5,321 nucleotides of DNA from Phycisphaerae bacterium (lineage in GTDB: Bacteria; Planctomycetota; Phycisphaerae; JAAYCJ01): NCBI GenBank assembly GCA_015486815.1, contig WFQY01000267.1, forward strand, positions 1 through 5,321, read 5' to 3'. Below are positions 1-4,529 of this stretch, piece after piece. Numbering within the stretch: the first letter of the stretch is position 1; every line of letters begins with the position of its first letter. A program made the translations under genes and the position numbers. Under the pieces are notes generated by a model. That model made no database searches, had not been told where the DNA came from, and saw only the letters and a list, made by a program, of their open reading frames with translations.

Positions 1-759
1 AACATTCTCCCTCTGTTTCAGCCAACGTTTAAGTCTCTTGAGCCCACCTATTTCATCGAGACTCGTAGGCGATTCCACATATTCCAAAAGTCCGCCCTTT
101 TGAATCATCTGACGTTTGCGAGAGAGAATGGTATTTATATCGCCCATGTGGAATCTTCGGTCTTCCGCTACCGCGTCTATTATTACCTGATGTGCCTGCG
201 TTCGAGTAAGTCCTTTCAGATTACGAATTATAATCGCAAGCTCTTTGCGTGTAATATCTATCTCTATCGGATTTTCTTTGTTATATTGCCTAAGCGTAGC
301 GATGACAATTTCTTCAAGCTCTTTTCCGTCGGGATATGAAATCTCAAATTGCGTGGAAGCTGAGCTTATAACAGGCGGAAACGTATCTTCGCTATCGAGC
401 AATACCAATGTCCCTCCTGCATATCTGAATTTAGCTATCGTCTCTCTGAGCAGCCTCAATGTCCGTGCGTCACTGAGATGCCTCGCAATATCACGAATCA
501 CCGCCAGCGAACCGTTCTCTCGTTGCGAAAGGAAATATAAGCCAGCAGCTGGATGTTCCGTATCGGAAACAGGCAGTCCTTCGTCAAGTCTCATCCCGTC
601 TCGCAGGCCGTCGATTACCGACCATACCCATAACCTGCGATTCAGATGTTTAGCAGCTTGCTTGATAATATCGAGCGCATATTCTTCTTCATACGTAACG
701 ATAGTAATACAAGGATGATGCGCCCTTACTAATTGTTCGAATTGCTTTTGGTCATCCAT
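1..759 (-). CDS. Ycf46-like AAA+ ATPase, N-terminal part (3' end outside window)
   Basis: 253 codons are open from ATG at 759 to the left edge; the C-terminus is missing. The visible part matches the N-terminal half of Ycf46-type AAA+ proteins (COG0464-like). It has an alpha/beta degenerate ATPase-like region (about residues 15-155, with a Walker-B-like strand TLVLLDSEDTFPP at 117-129) and a lid-like helical segment (about 165-225, LKGLTRTQAHQVI). The junction LLEYVES...LDEIGGLKRLKRWL (224-247) normally sits just before the catalytic AAA+ module, so Walker A should lie just outside the window. The ATG is preceded by AGGATGG about 9-13 bases upstream. The frame is open back to a stop at 805-807, but no better start is seen. 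It lies 194 bases downstream of rpmA on the same strand. The cellular role of these ATPases is poorly defined, and no substrate can be named. The family call is from recognition of the sequence, not a search. Confidence 0.8.
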   Translation of the reverse strand, partial: MDDQKQFEQLVRAHHPCITIVTYEEEYALDIIKQAAKHLNRRLWVWSVIDGLRDGMRLDEGLPVSDTEHPAAGLYFLSQRENGSLAVIRDIARHLSDARTLRLLRETIAKFRYAGGTLVLLDSEDTFPPVISSASTQFEISYPDGKELEEIVIATLRQYNKENPIEIDITRKELAIIIRNLKGLTRTQAHQVIIDAVAEDRRFHMGDINTILSRKRQMIQKGGLLEYVESPTSLDEIGGLKRLKRWLKQRENV

Positions 760-782
760 CAATTTTCCATCCTGTTGCGGAG

Positions 783-822
783 AAAAAATTTCTGATACCG
801 AATTTTAACAACATCGGTATTA
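783..822 (-). terminator. Candidate intrinsic terminator or leader hairpin between rpmA and the ATPase gene
   Basis: Read on the minus strand, ATACCGA (820-814) and TCGGTAT (801-795) form a perfect 7-bp stem around a 12-base loop. A run of six T follows at 788-783. It lies 132 bases beyond the rpmA stop and 24 bases before the ATPase ATG, so it could end the rpmA transcript or act as a leader structure for the ATPase gene. The stem is short and AT-rich with a large loop, and a few bases separate it from the T-run, so it would be a weak terminator. Confidence 0.35.
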
Positions 823-953
823 TTTGTGAATGGAAAAGCTGAGAAGAATCTTTACTCTTTAGAAATGCGCAAAATACAACTACCTACTACAAATCTTAAA
901 TTTGCATTTTGCAGGAGTCTATTCTATTGCCTTTGCGCATTCGCAGAGCAACT

Positions 954-1193
954 TTAATTCGGCAGGACGTCAACTTTTCTGCCGCGAAACTTTACCGTCC
1001 CTTCACAAAGCGCAAAGAGTGTATCATCTCGACCGCGACCGACATTATAACCAGGCAGAAAAGGTGTTCCGCATTGACGAATGATAATTCCGCCAGCAGT
1101 AACCTTCTGACCGCCGTAAACTTTTATCCCTCTATATTGAGGGTTACTATCGCGACCGTTACGCGTCGAACCTTGTCCTTTTTTATGTGCCAT
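954..1193 (-). CDS. rpmA: 50S ribosomal protein L27
   Basis: This 79-residue protein is near-canonical bacterial L27, a large-subunit protein whose N-terminal tail reaches toward the peptidyl-transferase centre. It begins MAHKKGQGSTRNGRDS, followed by PQYRGIKVYGGQKV and AGGIIIRQ.GT, all hallmarks of the family. The ATG at 1193 is chosen over an in-frame ATG at 1211. It gives the universal MAHKKG start and has AAGGAG at 1206-1201, seven bases upstream. The six-residue extension from 1211 would not match the family and would bury the ribosome binding site in the coding sequence. No Firmicutes-type cleavable leader is present. The gene is transcribed alone here. Its usual upstream partner rplU is absent, because the dksA-like gene diverges upstream, and obg does not follow it. 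A promoter at 1232-1260 fits its own transcription. Confidence 0.97.
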   Translation of the reverse strand: MAHKKGQGSTRNGRDSNPQYRGIKVYGGQKVTAGGIIIRQCGTPFLPGYNVGRGRDDTLFALCEGTVKFRGRKVDVLPN

Positions 1194-1231
1194 AACAAAC
1201 TCCTTGTTCACCTTATTTACCGAAACACTGC

Positions 1232-1260
1232 ATTTTATTATTTCAACACCTGTAAGTCAA
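1232..1260 (-). promoter_or_regulatory. Sigma70-type promoter for rpmA
   Basis: On the minus strand TTGACT (1260-1255) is followed after exactly 17 bases by TAAAAT (1237-1232); each box matches consensus at five of six positions. Transcription would start near 1225, giving a leader of about 30 bases that contains the AAGGAG ribosome binding site of rpmA. Its -35 box is 22 bases from the -35 box of the opposing promoter. Confidence 0.7.
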
Positions 1261-1282
1261 GAGCATTTTTCAATTCTTAATA

Positions 1283-1311
1283 TTGACAAACAACGCCCGA
1301 TAAGGTATTCT
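1283..1311 (+). promoter_or_regulatory. Sigma70-type promoter for the dksA-like/lspA/ribD unit
   Basis: A perfect TTGACA (1283-1288) is followed by a 17-base spacer and TATTCT (1306-1311, four of six to TATAAT). The predicted start is near 1318, giving an untranslated leader of roughly 90 bases before the GTG at 1407. No strong hairpin or known riboswitch fold was recognised in that leader. Confidence 0.7.
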
Positions 1312-1406
1312 ATACGTTTCATGTAAATTCGCGTAAATTAGCATAAAAACCATACAACGAGTATTCGGCTGATTTGAAGCCGGTTTATAATAGGGAGTTT
1401 ACGATA

Positions 1407-1922
1407 GTGCCGGAAAAACGAAAGAAAGCCATAAAGAAAAGGACAGACAAAGTATCTAATCGTTCTTCAAAGCGTAACACTAAATCCGCTGAAAAATCTG
1501 CCACTAAAAAAACATCAACGAAATCCAAAACCAAATCAGCCTCTTCCAAATCGAAACTGTCCGCGAAGGATTTGGAGTATTTCCGAAAAATACTCGAAAA
1601 CAAACGGGCGATGCTGCTCGGCGATGTCAATCAGATGAGAGAGCAAGCTCTGAATCAATCGCATTCGAAAATGCCTATACATATGGCTGACATAGGCACC
1701 GACAACTATGAACAGGAATTTACTTTCGAACTGATAGAAAACGATAGAAACCTGCTAAAAGAAATAGATGAAGCGCTCGAACGAATAAAGCAGGGAACTT
1801 ATGGCATCTGTCTTGCTACAGGCAAGCCGATTTCCAAAAATCGGCTCAAACATAAACCATGGGCAAAATTTTGTATTGAATATGTCAGAGAACAAGAAAA
1901 ATCCAATAACAGAATCAGCTAA
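1407..1922 (+). CDS. DksA/TraR-family transcription regulator with basic N-terminal tail and degenerate zinc finger
   Basis: Family members bind the RNA polymerase secondary channel and adjust transcription initiation. I chose GTG at 1407 (171 residues) because AGGGAG at 1392-1397 lies nine bases upstream; a TTG at 1374 would add 11 residues and swallow that site. Residues 1-50 are a low-complexity Lys/Ser/Thr/Arg tail resembling histone H1-like tails. Residues 52-128 form the helical hairpin, with the DksA-like tip HMADIGTDNYEQE (92-104; acidic D95 and D99). The C-terminal globule begins GTYGICLATGKPI. Zinc-finger spacing is intact (C135-x2-T138-x17-C156-x2-Y159), but the second cysteine of each pair is replaced, so classical four-Cys zinc binding looks lost. 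Planctomycete homologues, as I recall them, often share this change. It leads the operon with lspA, whose start overlaps its last 41 bases. Target promoters are unknown. Confidence 0.9.
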   Translation: MPEKRKKAIKKRTDKVSNRSSKRNTKSAEKSATKKTSTKSKTKSASSKSKLSAKDLEYFRKILENKRAMLLGDVNQMREQALNQSHSKMPIHMADIGTDNYEQEFTFELIENDRNLLKEIDEALERIKQGTYGICLATGKPISKNRLKHKPWAKFCIEYVREQEKSNNRIS

Positions 1923-2493
1923 ATCAGCGTGGTATGACAAAAATTCGCAACTGCTTTTCTGGGCGGTGTTCGTCTTGACTTTAGCTATTGACCTTGCAAG
2001 CAAAGCATGGGCGTTTTCCGTTATGAAACTGGGAGAAGCGATTACCGTCATTCCGGGCTGGCTTGAATTCAGAACTATGTATAACCGCGGTGCGGTCTTT
2101 GGCTTCGGTAAAGGTGGAAGGTGGGTCTTTATTTTAGCTTCGGTATTAGCTGTCATATTCGTACTTCAGCTGTTTGCACGAACAAAACCGCATCAGCGAT
2201 TTGTTCATATATTCCTCGCATTCGTATTGGCAGGAGCTGCTGGCAATACCTACGACCGAATCGTATATCATAAGGTAAGAGATTTCATCGAAATAACACT
2301 GACGATAAAGGGATTAGCGGTTTGGCCCTATGTCTTCAACTTCGCTGATGTAATACTCGTTGTTGGTGTAGGGTTATTGATGATAGGTTGGATTACCGGA
2401 AGATTCGAGACAGCCTGCAGCTGCCCCGTTGCAAAACCTCTCGTAATTACCGACACCGAAGAACAGCAATCTTCACAAAATCAGCAGGATTAA
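1882..2493 (+). CDS. lspA: Lipoprotein signal peptidase (signal peptidase II)
   Basis: This inner-membrane aspartyl protease (A8 family) removes signal peptides from diacylglyceryl-modified prolipoproteins. The product has 203 residues from ATG at 1882. It has four likely membrane segments (about 24-46, 82-98, 107-122 and 152-173). Family motifs in order are D37-x3-K41 in TM1, YNRGAVFGFG (67-76), GNTYDR (121-126) and FNFAD (152-156). D125 and D156 are the expected catalytic pair. It is longer than the usual ~160 residues because of a hydrophilic N-terminus of about 20 residues and a Gln/Ser/Glu-rich tail of about 30 after TM4. The start is the least certain point. No good ribosome binding site precedes 1882, and in-frame ATG 1801 and TTG 1876 also exist. 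ATG 1882 gives the most normal N-terminus, and its 41-base overlap with the upstream gene suggests translational coupling. Confidence 0.95.
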   Translation: MSENKKNPITESAKSAWYDKNSQLLFWAVFVLTLAIDLASKAWAFSVMKLGEAITVIPGWLEFRTMYNRGAVFGFGKGGRWVFILASVLAVIFVLQLFARTKPHQRFVHIFLAFVLAGAAGNTYDRIVYHKVRDFIEITLTIKGLAVWPYVFNFADVILVVGVGLLMIGWITGRFETACSCPVAKPLVITDTEEQQSSQNQQD

Positions 2494-2498
2494 AGAAA

Positions 2499-3638
2499 AT
2501 GCCAAAAGCTGAAAATACGGGGCAAGATGAACGATTTATGTCCATCGCAATTAACCTTGCGAAAAAAGGCCTATTTTCTGTCGAACCTAATCCCGCCGTC
2601 GGTGCCGTTCTGGTCAAAGATAATAAAATCATAGGCAAGGGCTATCACAAACAGTACGCCACTAACCACGCAGAGATAAATGCCATCAACGATGCGATTA
2701 AAAAAGGCTATCGACCCGTCAATGCCACTCTTTACGTAACGCTTGAACCCTGCTGCCACTACGGAAAAACTCCGCCTTGCACAGACGCAATCATATCAGC
2801 AAAAATAAAATCCGTAGTAATCGCATCTATAGACCCTTCGGAAAAAGTCAAAGGCGCAGGTATCAAAATACTAAAAAATGCAGGAATAAAGGTAAAGACA
2901 GGCATACTCGAAGAGCAGGCAGAGCAAATCAATCAATGGTTTTACAAGTTTCACCGAACAGGCAAGCCGTGGCTTATCTGCAAATGGGCACAGACGATAG
3001 ACGGTAAATTAGCTGCCCACTCAGGACATTCCAAATGGATTAGTTCCTCCCAATCGCGTACGGAAGCTCACAAACTCAGGCGAAGTGTACAAGCGATAGT
3101 CGTCGGAATCGACACCGCCAATATTGATAATCCGATGCTAACTGTCCGCAATGTCCAAAAGACAGCTCAACCGACGCCTGCAAGAGTCGTTTTCGATTCC
3201 AAATTACGGATCAAATCATCAGCTAATCTTATAAAAACCGCAGATGAGACACCAACCTACATCTGTACAACAAAATCGGCTATCGAGCGCAAACCAGCTA
3301 AATACAAACTGTTGCAAAATAAAAATGTCAACCTTATTTCCTTACCGACTGACAAAACAGGCAGGATAAAACTCTCTGCTTTTCTGAAATTCGCAGCAAA
3401 GCAGGACTGGCCAAGAATAATGATAGAAGGCGGAGCAAAACTCATAAGCTCTGCCATCTCCGATAAACTCGCTGACGAAATTGTGATTTTTCTCGCTCCG
3501 AAGTTTGCTCTCGATAAGGCCGCCCGGCAATTTCACCGTCAGCAGTCGAATAATGTAGCTGATTTCCTCTCTGATTATCGCTTTATAGACTATAAATCAT
3601 CGGCTGATGATTTAATCCTGCGACTATGGAGAAAATAG
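2499..3638 (+). CDS. ribD: Bifunctional diaminohydroxyphosphoribosylaminopyrimidine deaminase / 5-amino-6-(5-phosphoribosylamino)uracil reductase
   Basis: Cytoplasmic RibD carries out the second and third steps of riboflavin synthesis: deamination of the pyrimidine made from GTP, then NADPH-dependent reduction of the ribose side chain. The product has 379 residues, close to the family norm. The N-terminal deaminase (about 10-150) has H57-A-E59 and PCCHYGKTPPC (84-94), so H57, C85 and C94 are the zinc ligands and E59 the proton shuttle. The C-terminal reductase (about 155-379) has KWAQTIDGKLA (162-172), SKWIS (178-182), VGIDTANIDNPMLTVR (202-217) and IEGGAKL (309-315). ATG 2499 is chosen because AGGAT at 2486-2490 lies eight bases upstream and the spacing to the lspA stop is five bases; the frame is open further back, but that stretch (2388-2498) overlaps lspA and is out of family. 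No FMN riboswitch precedes it, and ribE, ribBA and ribH are not adjacent. Confidence 0.97.
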   Translation: MPKAENTGQDERFMSIAINLAKKGLFSVEPNPAVGAVLVKDNKIIGKGYHKQYATNHAEINAINDAIKKGYRPVNATLYVTLEPCCHYGKTPPCTDAIISAKIKSVVIASIDPSEKVKGAGIKILKNAGIKVKTGILEEQAEQINQWFYKFHRTGKPWLICKWAQTIDGKLAAHSGHSKWISSSQSRTEAHKLRRSVQAIVVGIDTANIDNPMLTVRNVQKTAQPTPARVVFDSKLRIKSSANLIKTADETPTYICTTKSAIERKPAKYKLLQNKNVNLISLPTDKTGRIKLSAFLKFAAKQDWPRIMIEGGAKLISSAISDKLADEIVIFLAPKFALDKAARQFHRQQSNNVADFLSDYRFIDYKSSADDLILRLWRK

Positions 3639-3765
3639 GCAAGATTGTCCGCTTCGATTATAATAAAAAAACACGCAAAATTTGCGCTGTTGATAATGTT
3701 GATAAGTCCTTTAACTATCTGAAAATCCTTGTCTTGTATTGTGGAAAAAGTAATTGATATTTTTC

Positions 3766-3794
3766 TCAAGATTCTTCAATCCCAATGCCGATAG
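3766..3794 (+). promoter_or_regulatory. Possible sigma28-type promoter, distal
   Basis: GCCGATAG at 3787-3794 matches seven of eight positions of the sigma28 (FliA/SigD) -10 consensus GCCGATAA. TCAAGATT at 3766-3773 matches six of eight of the -35 consensus TAAAGTTT. The spacer is 13 rather than 11 bases, which counts against it. A start near 3801 would give a leader of about 145 bases containing both hairpins. The context, upstream of a FlgM-family gene, is what makes it notable. Confidence 0.25.
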
Positions 3795-3903
3795 TATTCC
3801 TGAAAGCAGTTGTAAAAGGCGCAACTGAAAAATGCATAACGAACGAAAAAGAAGGACGATATAAGCCAGGCCTGTGTTTGAGATCACAGCGAAAGAGGAC
3901 GAA

Positions 3904-3929
3904 TAAAGGAACTTTTGTCTCGCCGATGA
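3904..3929 (+). promoter_or_regulatory. Possible sigma28-type promoter, proximal
   Basis: TAAA at 3904-3907 is followed after 14 bases by GCCGATGA at 3922-3929, close to the sigma28 pattern TAAA-N15-GCCGATAA. A start about seven bases downstream would fall inside the AAGAGGA ribosome binding site, leaving a leader of only about nine bases. That makes it doubtful as a productive promoter. Confidence 0.2.
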
Positions 3930-3944
3930 AAGAAGAGGAATCTT

Positions 3945-4238
3945 ATGGTCGATGAAATCAAAGCAGCAGGAACGCACTTTCGAGCCGGAGCTATACGGAC
4001 AGCGAAAGCAGGTCTGTCTTCTTCGAAAAAAGCCCTTGCTTCCAAATCAGCGGATACCGACCGTGTGGAAATATCGGAAATGGCATATTGGCTTGGGAAA
4101 TATTATGAAATGCCCGAAATCAGAAGTGAACTTGTGGAAAAAGTAAAGTCCGCTATCGCATCGGGCAAATACGAAACAAACGAAAAGTGGGATAAGGCTA
4201 TTGAGAATCTTATTGAGGACCTGAACTTATCTTTATAG
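3945..4238 (+). CDS. flgM: FlgM-family anti-sigma-28 factor
   Basis: FlgM binds the flagellar sigma factor sigma28 and holds it inactive until hook completion, when FlgM is exported. The 97-residue length equals that of E. coli FlgM. The N-terminal ~38 residues are Ala/Lys/Ser-rich and probably disordered, as in the family. DRVEIS (39-44) opens the conserved sigma-binding half. PEIRSELVEKVKSAIASGKY (58-77) is the signature helix-helix-turn, followed by the last helix KWDKAIENLIEDL (81-93). ATG 3945 has AAGAGGA at 3933-3939, five bases upstream. The gene appears monocistronic: a 306-base gap precedes it and a strong terminator follows 53 bases after its stop. No other flagellar gene is in the window, so the sigma partner is not shown. 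A non-flagellar role is possible, and the symbol is by family resemblance. Confidence 0.85.
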   Translation: MVDEIKAAGTHFRAGAIRTAKAGLSSSKKALASKSADTDRVEISEMAYWLGKYYEMPEIRSELVEKVKSAIASGKYETNEKWDKAIENLIEDLNLSL

Positions 4239-4291
4239 GAAGGCTTAACCTACACCGATACGAAATTGCCGACCTGTAAGCCATCTTGCAG

Positions 4292-4330
4292 CAGACTGAC
4301 TCGATTTCAATCGGGTCAGTCTGACTTTTT
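4292..4330 (+). terminator. Strong intrinsic terminator after flgM
   Basis: A 14-bp stem forms between 4292-4305 and 4310-4323, starting CAGACTGAC and ending GTCAGTCTG. It has one T-G wobble, a four-base TTCA loop, and AC plus five T (4326-4330) immediately after. This is a textbook Rho-independent terminator on the plus strand. On the minus strand no T-run follows, so it would not work efficiently for the convergent repressor gene. Confidence 0.92.
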
Positions 4331-4366
4331 ACCCTGTACCGACCAATACCTAACCTCACATCCCAC

Positions 4367-4382
4367 TGACATACAGTTGTCA
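4367..4382. promoter_or_regulatory. Inverted repeat TGACA-N6-TGTCA, operator candidate
   Basis: TGACA (4367-4371) and TGTCA (4378-4382) are perfect inverted arms around six bases. The arms are the same as in the longer palindrome at 4409-4425, with centres about 42.5 bases apart, close to four helical turns. The size and symmetry fit a dimeric HTH regulator site; the regulator encoded at 4530-5321 is the obvious candidate. Binding is inference only. Confidence 0.3.
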
Positions 4383-4408
4383 TCTTATACCCTCCGATGA
4401 CGCCGTTA

Positions 4409-4425
4409 TGACACTGACAGTGTCA
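4409..4425. promoter_or_regulatory. 17-bp perfect palindrome TGACACTG-A-CAGTGTCA, operator candidate
   Basis: The arms are eight bases and perfect around a central A (4417). A second overlapping palindrome, ACTGACA-G-TGTCAGT, is centred three bases to the right (4420). No T-run follows on either strand, so a terminator role is unlikely. A weak -35-like TTGACC lies at 4428-4433, but no gene follows on the plus strand. Together with 4367-4382 this looks like a regulator binding region in the convergent spacer. Confidence 0.4.
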
Positions 4426-4473
4426 GTTTGACCTGTGCGGACAAACCATCTACTTTTTCGAAGTGAAGATAAC

Positions 4474-4489
4474 CCCCGTACCGTCGGGG
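4474..4489 (-). terminator. Weak GC hairpin after the repressor gene
   Basis: CCCCG (4474-4478) and CGGGG (4485-4489) form a 5-bp GC stem with a six-base loop, 41 bases past the repressor stop on the minus strand. Only GTTATCTTC follows, with no real T-run, so a terminator role is uncertain. Confidence 0.25.
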
Positions 4490-4529
4490 CGCAATATCGC
4501 TTTGGTTCTTAAACCGGAAGAGCGGATTC

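Larger units (their letters stand above)
3639..3944. other. Intergenic region between ribD and flgM-like gene, with hairpins and a doubtful small ORF
   Basis: This 306-base gap has no convincing gene. Visible items are as follows. A near-palindrome CGCAAAATTTGCG lies at 3674-3686; on the plus strand it lacks a following T-run, so ribD termination here is unclear. One inverted repeat is CAGTTG (3807-3812) with CAACTG (3822-3827), loop nine. A second is CTGTG (3872-3876) with CACAG (3885-3889), loop eight. A 43-codon ORF at 3626-3757 overlaps the ribD end by 13 bases; it has no ribosome binding site and no family I recognise. TATAAG at 3860-3865 is a good -10 box without a matching -35. Two sigma28-like boxes are listed separately. 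AAGAGGA at 3933-3939 is the ribosome binding site of the next gene. Confidence 0.6.

Noticed and set aside
245..718. 157-residue plus-strand ORF with Ser-rich translation
   Set aside because: It is antisense to the AAA+ ATPase frame, which has recognisable family sequence throughout.
1312..1406. Riboswitch in the leader of the operon, or FMN element before ribD
   Set aside because: No FMN element or other known aptamer pattern is visible, and only five bases separate lspA from ribD.
1385..1630. 81-residue minus-strand ORF
   Set aside because: It is an antisense shadow of the Lys/Ser-rich tail of the dksA-like gene.
1801..1881. Longer lspA form starting at ATG 1801
   Set aside because: It would add 27 residues unlike the family N-terminus and overlap the conserved end of the dksA-like gene by 122 bases.
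2388..2498. Longer ribD form starting at ATG 2388
   Set aside because: The extra 37 residues lie fully inside lspA and are unlike RibD; a good ribosome binding site precedes 2499.
3664..3686. Minus-strand terminator: hairpin CGCAAATTTTGCG followed by seven T
   Set aside because: The shape fits a minus-strand terminator, but no supported minus-strand gene lies upstream of it. The stem is short and symmetric, so chance is likely.
3711..3977. 88-residue minus-strand ORF before flgM
   Set aside because: It begins inside flgM, runs antisense to its ribosome binding site, resembles no family I know, and has no ribosome binding site I can see.
4428..4456. Plus-strand promoter TTGACC-N17-TACTTT
   Set aside because: The -10 box is poor and there is no plus-strand gene downstream in the window.
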